The position numbers were made by a program, and so were the translations under genes. Shown here one piece after another: positions 53,939 to 62,172 of a stretch of DNA of 64,000 bases. Source of the stretch: Paenibacillus sp. FSL R7-0273 (GTDB lineage Bacteria > Bacillota > Bacilli > Paenibacillales > Paenibacillaceae); assembly GCF_000758625.1 (NCBI RefSeq), contig NZ_CP009283.1, positions 2,057,501 through 2,121,500 on the forward strand, given 5' to 3'. The notes below the pieces were generated by a model. It did no database searches and was not told the origin of the DNA. It was given only the letters and a program-made list of their open reading frames with translations. The first letter of the stretch is position 1. Every line of letters starts with the position of its first letter.

Positions 53939-54646
53939 TTATTGTCCGTTCCTGCGTGCAGCCCTGCGTCTTCCGGTATAAATCGCCACCCCGGAGCTCA
54001 CAAGCGTCAGGATAAAGAACAGAAAATAATCAACCAGCTCCCGTTCCGGGTTGCTGTAATAATTAAAAATATTGGCCGCGATAAATAGCAGCACCAGAAG
54101 CACGTCATTCCTCCGCTGTTTGCGCCGGTTATCGCCGGATATTTTGTCGCTAAAGCTCTTATAGCCGTTATAATCCTCAATGAAGGCCGCGTCCGCCCGC
54201 GAGGTGTTCTCTTCACTGTGCTTGTACAAAAGGGAGTGCAGCAGCGTTGCATTCCTGTATTGGCTGCCTATGATAATTCGCGAATGCTGGGGGCTGTATA
54301 CGAAAAATGCGCCTTCGTTCAGCTCCACATAGATTCGGTCAAGATCAAGCGTAACGATTTTTTTGTATTCCCTGTAACGCATTGTCTTGTTGTCCAGTTC
54401 CACAAAGGAATTGCTGATCTGAAAAATATAAGCCAGGCTGAGCAGCAGAAACAGGGCGCCGAGGCTGACCAGCAGTAATAATGCTCCGGTTTCAGCCTGA
54501 TATAAGCCGTACCCGATAAAAAATAATGACATAAGAATGGTACAGGCGGCAATTACATAATGATAGCGCGACATACGGAAAACTAACGGATAAGGCTGAT
54601 TTCCCGTTTCGGCAGGCTCAATCCTCGGATTTATTCGTACACGCAT
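53939..54646 (-). CDS. Membrane protein of unknown function
   Basis: About 235 residues with two hydrophobic helices near the N terminus (about 28-48 and 53-73), a soluble charged middle domain (about 80-180, with a PH-like pattern of strands such as DNKTMRYREYKKIVTLDLDRIYVEL) and two further helices near the C terminus (about 190-225), ending in a basic tail. The frame is open to 54739, but ATG 54646 has GGGAGG 9 bases upstream. I do not recognise a family beyond a similarity in layout to bacterial PH-domain (YdbS-like) membrane proteins, which is tentative. Confidence 0.7.
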   Translation of the reverse strand: MRVRINPRIEPAETGNQPYPLVFRMSRYHYVIAACTILMSLFFIGYGLYQAETGALLLLVSLGALFLLLSLAYIFQISNSFVELDNKTMRYREYKKIVTLDLDRIYVELNEGAFFVYSPQHSRIIIGSQYRNATLLHSLLYKHSEENTSRADAAFIEDYNGYKSFSDKISGDNRRKQRRNDVLLVLLFIAANIFNYYSNPERELVDYFLFFILTLVSSGVAIYTGRRRAARRNGQ

Positions 54647-54856
54647 CACTATCAGCCTCCCTGGGAGCTTGTTTACCGCTATATTAACCAAATAATTCCT
54701 TGCTAATCTGGATTGGATACTGAACGGGCGTACAAGCAAAAATGCTGAGGCAGTTATTTACATGGCAGAAATGCCGCGCTTTATTTGCCTAATCTGTACA
54801 GATGCGATTACACTATAATTATGTGATTTATTGTGCTGAGGGGGAGGAAGAACACT

Positions 54857-55420
54857 ATGGCGATTTATACGCGTACGGGGGATAAAGGAGAGACTTCGGT
54901 GATCGGCGGCCGGGTCGGCAAGGATGATGTCCGTGTTGAGGCCTATGGAACGATAGATGAGCTGAACTGCTTTGTCGGGCAGGCCCGGAGCCTGATGGAG
55001 GATGAGAAATTCAGTGATGTGCGGGAGCAGCTGCTGGAGATTCAGCACGAGCTGTTCGACTGCGGCTCGGATCTGGCCTTTGTGAAGCTGAGCGAGAATA
55101 AGTATAAGGTGAAAAGCGAGATGGCTGTCCGCCTGGAAGGCTGGATTGACCAGTTGCAGGCGGAGAATCCGGTGCTGGAGCGCTTCATCCTGCCGGGAGG
55201 CAGCCAGCTGTCCTCAGTGCTGCATGTCTGCCGCACAGTCTGCCGGCGGGCGGAGCGGCGCGCGGTTACGCTTGGGCGCAGCGCAGACATTAATCCGGAG
55301 GCGGTTATCTATCTGAACCGGCTGTCGGATTATTTCTTCGCGCTGGCGCGGGCGGCAAATACAAGGCTGGGAATTGCTGATGTGGAATATGTGCGCAGCA
55401 AAAAGGTGTTCCGTAAATAA
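54857..55420 (+). CDS. Cob(I)yrinic acid a,c-diamide adenosyltransferase (PduO type)
   Basis: About 187 residues. The ATP-binding start IYTRTGDKGETSVIGG is the signature of PduO/MMAB-type adenosyltransferases, which attach the 5'-deoxyadenosyl group to cob(I)alamin to form coenzyme B12. A second conserved segment is FILPGGSQLSSVLHVCRTVCRRAERR with the DYFFALARAAN end. ATG 54857 is preferred over the GTG at 54833, which would place the GGGGGAGG site inside the gene. It overlaps no other gene but is followed after one base by the RluA-like gene, so the two are probably one transcript. The cobalt importer under a cobalamin riboswitch lies 7 kb away. Confidence 0.92.
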   Translation: MAIYTRTGDKGETSVIGGRVGKDDVRVEAYGTIDELNCFVGQARSLMEDEKFSDVREQLLEIQHELFDCGSDLAFVKLSENKYKVKSEMAVRLEGWIDQLQAENPVLERFILPGGSQLSSVLHVCRTVCRRAERRAVTLGRSADINPEAVIYLNRLSDYFFALARAANTRLGIADVEYVRSKKVFRK

Positions 55421-55421
55421 A

Positions 55422-56507
55422 ATGAGCAGCTACTACCCGCCGATAACCTATATTGTGCCGCAGTCCGAGGACGGCTGGCTGCTCAAAACCATTCTGCAGA
55501 AGCGGATGGATGTCTCCCGCAAGCTGCTGTCCAGGCTCAAAATGACCGAGCAGGGCATTATGCTGAACGGTGAACGTGTCTACATCAGTGTTAAGGTTGC
55601 CGGCGGTGACCGGGTGGAGATCCGGATGGAGCAGGAGACGTCCGTCGACATCCTGCCGCAGGACATCCCCTTTGATATCCTCTATGAGGATGAGCACCTG
55701 CTGGTAGTCAACAAAGCCGCAGGGATTATTGTACACCCGACGCACGGGCATTACACAGATACACTGGCTAACGGAGTAGTTCACTACTGGGCGGCAAAAG
55801 GGGAACAGTACCGCTTCCGGCCGGTTCACCGGCTGGATCAGGAGACCTCCGGCGTGCTGGTAATTGCAAAGAACCCTTACAGCCACCAGCATATCTCCGA
55901 GCAGATGATCGCCGGCACGGTGGACAAGCGTTATGCCGCTTTTGTGCACGGAGTGCCTGCTTCGCCTGCCGGCGATATCGATGGTCCCATCGACCGGGAC
56001 CCGGCAGAGCCGCACCGGCGGATTGTGACGCCGGACGGCTATCCCTCCTTGACCCGCTATGAGGTCAAGGAGGTCTATGGAGACCGCGCGGCACGGGTCG
56101 AGCTGAAGCTGGAGACCGGCCGCACCCACCAGATCCGGGTGCATATGAGCTCGGTCGGCTGCCCGCTGATCGGCGACGGCATGTACCGGCACCCGCTGTA
56201 CGGGCGGGGCCCGGGCGGGGAGCGGCTGGAGGGCGCCGCCGGTGAGGCAGACGCTGTGCTGCCGGCCGCAGCACATGAGCCGGCTGAACCGGAGCTGCCT
56301 GCCGCGCAGCAGCTGACGGCAGAGGAAGCAGGGCAGCTCGCGGGCATAGCGGAGCTGGATGCGGCGATTCCGCGCCAGGCGCTGCATGCGGTGCGGCTGT
56401 CGTTCCGGCATCCGGTCGGGCTGGCCGGGCTGGTGTTTGAAGCACCGCTGCCGCCGGATATGGCCTTGCTGGAGCAGAGGCTGCGCCAGGATGCCGGCGG
56501 CGAGTAG
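55422..56507 (+). CDS. RluA-family rRNA/tRNA pseudouridine synthase
   Basis: About 361 residues. An N-terminal S4-like part (about 15-75, QKRMDVSRKLLSRLKMTEQGIMLNGE) is followed by the catalytic domain with the family motif HRLDQETSGVLV (catalytic Asp about 137) and RTHQIRVHMSSVGCPLIGD. Near residue 260 the usual sequence is interrupted by about 60 residues of Ala/Glu/Pro-rich low-complexity sequence (about 265-325) before the closing LHAVRLSFRHPVG. ATG 55422, just after the adenosyltransferase stop, is chosen; no strong ribosome binding site is visible, which suggests translational coupling. The modified uridine is not determinable. Confidence 0.88.
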   Translation: MSSYYPPITYIVPQSEDGWLLKTILQKRMDVSRKLLSRLKMTEQGIMLNGERVYISVKVAGGDRVEIRMEQETSVDILPQDIPFDILYEDEHLLVVNKAAGIIVHPTHGHYTDTLANGVVHYWAAKGEQYRFRPVHRLDQETSGVLVIAKNPYSHQHISEQMIAGTVDKRYAAFVHGVPASPAGDIDGPIDRDPAEPHRRIVTPDGYPSLTRYEVKEVYGDRAARVELKLETGRTHQIRVHMSSVGCPLIGDGMYRHPLYGRGPGGERLEGAAGEADAVLPAAAHEPAEPELPAAQQLTAEEAGQLAGIAELDAAIPRQALHAVRLSFRHPVGLAGLVFEAPLPPDMALLEQRLRQDAGGE

Positions 56508-56832
56508 CCTCGAGGCTGGCGCGTATGGTGTATGGCCGAAGAGTGCATCCTCACTCAGCTGAGGCCGGATTAGTTGGATTATCGACCACTAATTTGAGTT
56601 TTTACAGCTGCTATTGCTGATTAGGTGGAAAAAGGTAACCTAACTGCGCCGTTTAGGCCATTTATAGAGCTAGCGCCGGAATTAAGTAACAAATTTCCAC
56701 CTAATTTCGTTTTGGCGTGGATTTTTGGAGAAATAGATGACTATTTTTCAACTAAATTTCGTTAAAGAGGGACGGTTCGTTGTAAGATGAACGATCCAGT
56801 CCCGGACATAACATTTACCTAAGGAGTAAGTC
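56508..56832 (+). repeat. Intergenic element with a 12-bp inverted repeat
   Basis: There is no credible gene. ATTAGGTGGAAA (56620-56631) and TTTCCACCTAAT (56694-56705) form a perfect 12-bp inverted repeat 62 bases apart. The whole stretch 56580-56765 is AT-richer than the neighbouring genes and looks like a dispersed non-coding repeat of the kind scattered in Paenibacillus genomes, but copy number cannot be tested here. No T-tract terminator for the RluA gene was found. Confidence 0.55.
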
Positions 56833-57201
56833 ATGAGTCACTTAAAAGTCTATCAATACCCGAAATGCAGTACCTGCCGCAGTGCGGTGAAATGGCTGAA
56901 GGAGCAGGGGCATGAGCTTGACCTGCAGCATATTGCCGAGCAGCCTCCTACAGTAGAAGAGCTTCGTGTGCTGGTGGCGAACAGCGGCCTGCCGCTGAAG
57001 AAGTTTTTTAATACGAGCGGTGAAGTGTACAAGGAGCTGGGCCTCAAGGACAAGCTGGCCGGCCTCAGTGAGGATGAGCAGCTTGAGCTGCTGACAGGTC
57101 ATGGAATGCTGATCAAGCGTCCTGTGGTCACAGACGGTAAAAAGGTCACTGTAGGCTACAAAGAAGAGCAATATGCGGATGCCTGGAGCAGCACCGAATA
57201 A
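56833..57201 (+). CDS. ArsC/Spx-family thioredoxin-fold protein (YusI-like)
   Basis: A 122-residue cytoplasmic protein with the N-terminal redox motif KCSTC (Cys14 and Cys17), the ArsC-like LKKFFNTSG segment and the closing RPVVTDG. The arrangement fits the uncharacterised YusI branch of the ArsC/Spx family rather than Spx itself, which has CxxC but also RNA-polymerase-contact residues not evident here. ATG 56833 follows AAGGAG. Arsenate reduction is not shown; no arsenic genes are nearby. Confidence 0.82.
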   Translation: MSHLKVYQYPKCSTCRSAVKWLKEQGHELDLQHIAEQPPTVEELRVLVANSGLPLKKFFNTSGEVYKELGLKDKLAGLSEDEQLELLTGHGMLIKRPVVTDGKKVTVGYKEEQYADAWSSTE

Positions 57202-57265
57202 TAGCATTAGAGCAAAATCAGCATTAATCCAGACTAATTAAACAGACAATAAGGAGAGGTTACAC

Positions 57266-58201
57266 ATGAGTTCAGAAACAACGGGCCGGGTAATGATCGT
57301 CGATGGAATGGCTCTGCTGTTCCGGGCCTTTTATGCGACCTCTTATGGAGGATATATCCGCAAAACGAAGGCCGGGCTTCCGACCAATGCGGTGTACGGA
57401 TTCTTGCAGTATTTTTTCGACGCGGTAAGCACGTTTGAGCCTTCCCATGTGGTCTGCTGCTGGGATATGGGCAAGGGGACCTTCCGTACGGAGAAGTATG
57501 ACGGCTACAAGTCGAACCGGATTGAAGCGCCGCTGGAGCTGATTCCGCAGTTTGATCTGGTAAAAGAAGTGGTAGCGGAGCTTGGCGTTCCCAATATCGG
57601 GCTGGCCGGCTATGAGGCGGATGACTGCATCGGCACACTGGCTGCCTGCTACGGCGGGGAGTCCGAGGTCTACATTCTCACCGGTGATCATGATATGCTG
57701 CAGCTGGTTACAGACAACGTCAAGGTTATTATTATGAAAAAAGGCCGCTCCAACTATAAGGTGTATGATCCGGCGGAGCTGTTGGAGGAAAAGGGCCTTA
57801 CGCCAAGGCAGGTCATCGATCTCAAGGGCTTCATGGGGGATACGAGTGACAATTATCCGGGAGTCAAAGGCATCGGCGAAAAAACAGCCTTGAAGCTGCT
57901 GACCGAATACGGCAGCGTGGAGGGCGTAATCGAGAATCTGGAGGCACTGCCTAAGGGCGTACGCTCCAAAATCGAAGCCGATCTGGACATGCTGCATCTG
58001 TCCCGCGAGCTGGCGGAAATCCGCTGTGATGTGCCGGTGGTCTGCACTTTGGCAGAGTGCCTGTGGGAGCTGCAGCGCGACACGGCAGCCCGCAAATTCC
58101 AGGAGCTGGAGTTCGGCAGCCTGATGCATCTGATCGGGGGCATCGCCGAGGCCCGTGATGAGCGCGGGATCGTACAGATTGAGCTTGGGGATCTGGGTTA
58201 A
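57266..58201 (+). CDS. 5'-3' exonuclease / flap endonuclease (YpcP-like, PolI N-domain type)
   Basis: A 311-residue nuclease resembling the 5'-nuclease domain of DNA polymerase I without the polymerase. It shows the acidic metal ligands in MIVDGMALLFRAF, the VCCWDMGKGTFR segment, YEADDCIGTLA and ILTGDHDMLQLV, and the helix-hairpin-helix KGFMGDTSDNYPGVKGIGEKTALKLL. Such proteins remove RNA primers and process DNA flaps. ATG 57266 follows AAGGAGAGG. A terminator follows. Confidence 0.92.
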   Translation: MSSETTGRVMIVDGMALLFRAFYATSYGGYIRKTKAGLPTNAVYGFLQYFFDAVSTFEPSHVVCCWDMGKGTFRTEKYDGYKSNRIEAPLELIPQFDLVKEVVAELGVPNIGLAGYEADDCIGTLAACYGGESEVYILTGDHDMLQLVTDNVKVIIMKKGRSNYKVYDPAELLEEKGLTPRQVIDLKGFMGDTSDNYPGVKGIGEKTALKLLTEYGSVEGVIENLEALPKGVRSKIEADLDMLHLSRELAEIRCDVPVVCTLAECLWELQRDTAARKFQELEFGSLMHLIGGIAEARDERGIVQIELGDLG

Positions 58202-58212
58202 ATTGCTCTAAT

Positions 58213-58254
58213 AAAAAAGCGCCTCTGGACCGTTTGCGGTCCGGAGGCGTTTTT
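58213..58254. terminator. Bidirectional terminator between exonuclease and deformylase genes
   Basis: A long stem (AGCGCCTCTGGACCG with CGGTCCGGAGGCGT, one G-U pair) has A runs before and T runs after it. Confidence 0.9.
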
Positions 58255-58269
58255 GTGATCATACCCGTC

Positions 58270-58680
58270 TCAAATAATAATGCCCTCGCAGTGATCAACC
58301 TCATGCTGGATAATCTGGGCTGTGAAGTCGCTGAAGACCTGCTTCTGCTGCTTAAAATTGCGGTCCAGAAATGCTACCTCAATGGACTTATAGCGTGTAG
58401 CGGGCCGAACGCCTTCCAGTGAGAGGCAGCCTTCCTCTGCTTCATAGGCGCCGCTACGTTTGGTGATAACCGGATTAATCATGCCTACGTGAACCGGTCC
58501 GATGCTGAAGGCAATGATGCGTTTATTTACACCGATCATGTTAGCTGCCAAGCCCACACACCGCTCAGCATTTGCCCGCAGCGTGTCCAGCAGGTCATCC
58601 AGCACCTGGAGGTCCTCCTTAGTTGCCGGAACGGACTTCTGGCTCAGGATAATCATATCTTTACAAATGGGTCTGATCAT
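58270..58680 (-). CDS. def: Peptide deformylase-like protein with altered motif 1
   Basis: About 136 residues, shorter than standard deformylases. Motif 2 EGCLSL and motif 3 QHEVDH (metal-binding HExxH) are intact, so Fe/Zn binding is expected. Motif 1, normally G-x-G-x-A-A-x-Q, here reads CVGLAANM: the first Gly and the catalytic-site Gln are replaced. The frame is open to 58722, but ATG 58680 with GGAGAA upstream gives the normal deformylase start. The family removes the formyl group from nascent proteins; a second, canonical def would be expected elsewhere. It could be a specialised paralogue. Confidence 0.82.
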   Translation of the reverse strand: MIRPICKDMIILSQKSVPATKEDLQVLDDLLDTLRANAERCVGLAANMIGVNKRIIAFSIGPVHVGMINPVITKRSGAYEAEEGCLSLEGVRPATRYKSIEVAFLDRNFKQQKQVFSDFTAQIIQHEVDHCEGIII

Positions 58681-58776
58681 AATTTTTCTCCATGTCTGCT
58701 TTATTTGGCTGTAAGCCGTCACTGCTATAATAGCACTTCGAGATTAGCCGGAACAATGTGAGCCATGATTTAAAGA

Positions 58777-58806
58777 TTGACGGAAGGAACTGGCAATGCT
58801 TATAAT
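58777..58806 (+). promoter_or_regulatory. SigA-type promoter for abfA
   Basis: TTGACG at 58777-58782 and TATAAT at 58801-58806 are separated by 18 bases. Confidence 0.75.
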
Positions 58807-58836
58807 ATTAATATATAAGTTTAATAATTAATATTT

Positions 58837-58848
58837 ATATTAACTAAT
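58837..58848 (+). promoter_or_regulatory. Operator half-site shared with the ArsR-type regulator gene
   Basis: ATATTAACTAAT is identical over 12 bases to 61748-61759 in the regulator's own promoter. It lies downstream of the abfA start site and directly before the ribosome binding site, so a bound repressor would block transcription. Confidence 0.6.
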
Positions 58849-58866
58849 GAGAGGTGGCATTTTTTT

Positions 58867-60363
58867 ATGACTCAGCGAGCAGTACTGAATGCAGACATCC
58901 GCAAAGGCACGATTAACCGCAATATTTACGGTCATTTTTCCGAGCATCTGGGACGCTGTATTTACGAAGGGATCTGGGTGGGAGAGGATTCCCCGATTCC
59001 AAATACAAAGGGTATCCGCAACGATGTTGTGGAAGCGCTTAAGGAAATCAAAATTCCGGTGCTCCGCTGGCCGGGGGGCTGTTTTGCCGACGAGTATCAC
59101 TGGAAGGACGGCATCGGTCCGCGCGAAGGCCGCAAACGGATGATTAATACGCACTGGGGCGGCACGGTGGAGAACAACCATTTTGGCACCCATGAATTTA
59201 TGGAGCTGTGCGCCATGCTGGAATGTGAGCCTTACATCAACGGCAATGTGGGCAGCGGCACTGTTCAGGAAATGTCCGAGTGGGTGGAGTATCTAACCTT
59301 TAACGGCGTGTCCCCGATGGCTGAGCTGCGTACAGAGAACGGCCGCGAGGAGCCGTGGAACGTATCCTATTTTGGCGTGGGGAATGAGAACTGGGGCTGC
59401 GGCGGCAACATGCGTCCGGAATATTATGCCGATCTGTACCGGCGTTACCAGACTTATGTGCGCAACTACGGTGACAACAAGATTCACCGGATTGCATGCG
59501 GCGCGAATGTGGACGACTATAACTGGACGGAAGTGCTCATGCGTGAGGCAACCCGGTTTATGGATTCACTGACTCTGCATTACTACACTATTCCGACCGG
59601 TGTATGGAATAATAAGGGTGCAGCTACAGGCTTTGAGGCCAAGGAGTGGTTCTCTACTCTGGAAGCGGCACTCCGCATGGATGAGCTGGTTACCCGCCAC
59701 AGTGTCATTATGGATAAATACGATCCGGAGAAGCGCGTCGGCCTGATCGTTGACGAATGGGGTACCTGGTATGATGTAGAGCCGGGAACGAACCCTGGCT
59801 TCCTGTACCAGCAGAACTCGGTCCGCGATGCGCTGGTGGCCGGACTTACGCTGAATATTTTCCACAAGCACAGCGACCGGGTACGGATGGCGAACATCGC
59901 CCAGACGATCAACGTGCTGCAGGCTGTCATTCTTACCGAAGGCGAGAAAATGCTTCTGACTCCTACGTATCATGTGTTCAACATGTACAAGGTGCATCAG
60001 GATGCGCAGCTGCTGGATCTGGCAGTGGAGAGCGGTGCCTACAGCTTCGAGGGCCGTGAGATTCCTGAGGTATCGGCTTCTGCTTCCGTGGATGCGGAGG
60101 GCGTCATTCATGTGAGCCTGTGTAACCTGAACCACGCTGCAGCGGCCAAGCTGCCGCTGGAGCTGCGCGGACTGGCTGGTGAGGACGTTGAAGTTACAGG
60201 CACAACGCTGGCTGCTTCGGCAATGGATGCCCATAATACCTTTAGTGAGCCTGAAGCGGTAGCTCCACAGCCGTTTACTTCCTTCCAGCTGGATAAAGGT
60301 ATTCTTAGCCTGGAGCTTCCTCCAATGTCGGTTACGGTGCTGGCCATCAAGCAGAAGGCTTAA
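58867..60363 (+). CDS. abfA: Alpha-L-arabinofuranosidase, GH51
   Basis: A 498-residue cytoplasmic glycosidase that releases arabinose from arabinan or arabinoxylan oligosaccharides. The catalytic acid/base is Glu174 in [11 protein letters not shown] and the nucleophile Glu297 in [30 protein letters not shown] near the N terminus is another family signature. After the (beta/alpha)8 barrel comes the usual C-terminal beta-sandwich (about 385-498). No signal peptide is present. ATG 58867 follows GAGAGGTGG. A strong promoter and a site shared with the regulator gene 2.9 kb away point to specific repression. A small DUF6171 gene follows after 15 bases. Confidence 0.96.
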   Translation: MTQRAVLNADIRKGTINRNIYGHFSEHLGRCIYEGIWVGEDSPIPNTKGIRNDVVEALKEIKIPVLRWPGGCFADEYHWKDGIGPREGRKRMINTHWGGTVENNHFGTHEFMELCAMLECEPYINGNVGSGTVQEMSEWVEYLTFNGVSPMAELRTENGREEPWNVSYFGVGNENWGCGGNMRPEYYADLYRRYQTYVRNYGDNKIHRIACGANVDDYNWTEVLMREATRFMDSLTLHYYTIPTGVWNNKGAATGFEAKEWFSTLEAALRMDELVTRHSVIMDKYDPEKRVGLIVDEWGTWYDVEPGTNPGFLYQQNSVRDALVAGLTLNIFHKHSDRVRMANIAQTINVLQAVILTEGEKMLLTPTYHVFNMYKVHQDAQLLDLAVESGAYSFEGREIPEVSASASVDAEGVIHVSLCNLNHAAAAKLPLELRGLAGEDVEVTGTTLAASAMDAHNTFSEPEAVAPQPFTSFQLDKGILSLELPPMSVTVLAIKQKA

Positions 60364-60378
60364 GGCGGGGATTCAGAG

Positions 60379-60660
60379 ATGAGCACAGCTTCCGCCTGCA
60401 AAGGCTGCCGGGAAGAATACAAGGTAACGGAGGCGCAGATTGCCCGGATTCTGGCCTCCTCCATGTTCAATCCGGACAACACCGCTCCGGAGGAGGTATA
60501 TGCTGCCCGTTATGCCCTCTGTTCGGCATGTCCCAAGCTGCAGGACGGTGTGACCTGCACAGCCTGCGGCTGCATCATTCCGGTCGTCGCGCGGCTCAAA
60601 GCGCGCGGTTGTCCGCTGCCGGGAGGCGGGCTGTGGCAGCCGATGCCTGCGGAGGGTTAA
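60379..60660 (+). CDS. DUF6171-like cysteine-rich small protein
   Basis: A 93-residue protein with conserved Cys pairs: CKGCREEYKVTE near the N terminus, and CSACPKLQDGVTCTACGCIIP in the middle (written here in two parts: CSACPKL and TCTACGCIIP), then GCPLPGG. This is the pattern of the DUF6171 family, probably metal-binding, of unknown function. It lies 15 bases after abfA and may be co-transcribed with it. No functional link to arabinose metabolism is evident. A bidirectional terminator follows. Confidence 0.78.
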   Translation: MSTASACKGCREEYKVTEAQIARILASSMFNPDNTAPEEVYAARYALCSACPKLQDGVTCTACGCIIPVVARLKARGCPLPGGGLWQPMPAEG

Positions 60661-60720
60661 GTGTCCGGACAGGTCAGGGTTCACTTAAACAGTCGGGCTG
60701 ACAGCCCGCATTATACAGCA

Positions 60721-60768
60721 AAGCGGCAGTCATGGACGGGAAATAACCTCCATGGCTGCCGCTTTTTT
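60721..60768. terminator. Bidirectional terminator
   Basis: A 16-bp stem, AAGCGGCAGTCATGGA / TCCATGGCTGCCGCTT (one mismatch-type pair), with a T tract on the plus strand between convergent genes. Confidence 0.9.
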
Positions 60769-60798
60769 GTGCTGCTGATTGTGTTACGGGTCTTATTG

Positions 60799-61731
60799 TT
60801 ACTCCGCCGGCTCCGCAGCTGCGCTGCCGTCTGTATAGAACAGCTCGATGACCAGGTCATCGTTGTAATTGCCGAAGCCTTTGCCGAACAGGGTAAGCCC
60901 GCCGATATGCTCGGCGTTCTCCTCGACGGAGAGCCGGAAGGTCCATTGCTTGTCACGGATCCCGACCTGGCCGAGTGTGACATCGGAGAGCTTAAGGCCG
61001 TCCATAAAGGTTCCCTTCGGCGTGACACGCAGCTGCTTGAGCAGCCCGTACTGGTTGGTCAGCGCCGGCCACCAGGCGGGAGTATACTTGCCGCGGCTGT
61101 CTCCGTAATCACCGGGACTTGTCCAGAAGCCGAGTACGGTGCCGTTCAGGGTAAAGGTGATGTCTGAAGGCCAGTTGTTATTGATCGACGGCGCCTCAGA
61201 GGCGATCTCCATCGTAATGATGAGCTCCTCCGGCTGCTGGCTGGATAAGAGGAAATTGGGGATTTTGTATTCGACGAAGCCCTTGCCGAACCAGAGAATA
61301 CCGGCATTCATCCGCTCCATATCCCAGAAATACCGCGGATCGTCGAAGCTGCCGATCACCTGCGCAGTGGTTGCAAGCCCGCAGGTCGGTTCAATCTGGA
61401 AGTCTGAATAATGCCCGACGGGAATCTCCTTGCGGTGTGCTTTGCGCTGCTCAATGTCCGGTGCAGGAAAGAGGATTTCTGCCCGCTCGGCGGCCAGCGA
61501 GCAAATCTTCTGCAGCCCGCTTTTGCCGGGAGCCATATGGGTGCGGATCAGTCCGGCGGCCTCCAGCTTGCGGACGTGCATGGTCATGATGGCGCTGCTC
61601 AGATTAACGGCACCGGCCAGCTCTTTAACGTTCATCGGCTGAACGGCAAGCAGCCGGAGCATATGCAGCCGCACAGAGCTGGACAACGCCTCATAGACCG
61701 GCAGAGACTCTTCGGTAAGATCAAGTTTCAT
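60799..61731 (-). CDS. ArsR-type repressor with a large C-terminal sensor-like domain
   Basis: About 310 residues. The N-terminal winged helix (about 10-90, SVRLHMLRLLAVQPMNVKELAGAVNLSSA...MHVRKLEAAGLI) is ArsR-like. Unlike usual ArsR proteins (about 100 residues), it carries an additional domain of about 210 residues rich in Trp, Tyr, Gly and Phe (FWDMERMNAGILWFGKG, TPAWWPALTNQYGLL), which looks like a beta-sandwich and could bind a sugar. No metal-binding Cys motif is visible in the HTH part. ATG 61731 with CGGAGG 7 bases upstream is preferred. It probably represses itself and abfA through shared sites. Confidence 0.82.
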   Translation of the reverse strand: MKLDLTEESLPVYEALSSSVRLHMLRLLAVQPMNVKELAGAVNLSSAIMTMHVRKLEAAGLIRTHMAPGKSGLQKICSLAAERAEILFPAPDIEQRKAHRKEIPVGHYSDFQIEPTCGLATTAQVIGSFDDPRYFWDMERMNAGILWFGKGFVEYKIPNFLLSSQQPEELIITMEIASEAPSINNNWPSDITFTLNGTVLGFWTSPGDYGDSRGKYTPAWWPALTNQYGLLKQLRVTPKGTFMDGLKLSDVTLGQVGIRDKQWTFRLSVEENAEHIGGLTLFGKGFGNYNDDLVIELFYTDGSAAAEPAE

Positions 61732-61750
61732 GGTAAACCTCCGATACATA

Positions 61751-61778
61751 TTAACTAATTAATAATTATATTAGTTAA
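61751..61778 (-). promoter_or_regulatory. Palindromic operator overlapping the ArsR-type regulator promoter
   Basis: TTAACTAAT (61751-61759), ten bases, ATTAGTTAA (61770-61778) is a perfect 9-bp inverted repeat. The regulator's -10 (61765-61770) lies inside it. Its left arm with three flanking bases recurs before abfA. Confidence 0.75.
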
Positions 61779-61793
61779 ATGGAATTAATACAA
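61765..61793 (-). promoter_or_regulatory. SigA-type promoter of the ArsR-type regulator
   Basis: On the minus strand TTGTAT (61793-61788) and TATAAT (61770-61765) are separated by 17 bases. Confidence 0.7.
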
Positions 61794-61818
61794 GTTAAAT
61801 CCGGCTTCACTTTTATCA

Positions 61819-61848
61819 CAGACAAGTCCGGCTCAGGCTTAATATAAT
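61819..61848 (+). promoter_or_regulatory. Promoter candidate for the cobalamin riboswitch transcript
   Basis: TATAAT at 61843-61848 is preceded, after 18 bases, by CAGACA (four of six -35 bases match). Confidence 0.5.
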
Positions 61849-61865
61849 GTACACGACAAAATAGC

Positions 61866-62040
61866 CAGCGAACAAGGTGCCCTTGCTGCAGCAAGGGGTA
61901 ACAGGGAATCGGGTGCAACTCCCGAGCGGTCCCGCCACTGTAAGAAAGAGCCGGGCTCCAGCATGTCACTCGGGTAAGGACCGGGGAAGACGGGGCAGGG
62001 CGTTTGTATTTCGAGCCAGGAGACCTACCTTGCGAGCGGA
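61866..62040 (+). promoter_or_regulatory. Cobalamin (adenosylcobalamin-type) riboswitch
   Basis: The conserved core CAACTCCCGAGCGGTCCCGC and CCACTGTAA lies near 61915-61945, and the B12 box GCCAGGAGACCTACC at 62015-62029. CAAGGT (61873-61878) and ACCTTG (62027-62032) can close the P1 stem. Binding of coenzyme B12 should lower expression of the cobalt importer genes that follow. Confidence 0.93.
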
Positions 62041-62172
62041 CACCATGACTCTACGCGGATAGGAGCGGTGTACGAATAGGCTGTAGAAATGAAGGCACCA
62101 GCTGCCGCTGGGTTGAAGTCCTGCTATTGGCGCGGGAGGCCTCTTTTTTGCATGCCTGATGACGTACATATC

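Noticed and set aside
54785..54819. TTGCCT / TATAAT before the adenosyltransferase gene
   Set aside because: Spacing is 23 bases; TATAAT alone is too weak to call.
55305..56411. 368-codon minus-strand frame
   Set aside because: Opposite the pseudouridine synthase; caused by high GC.
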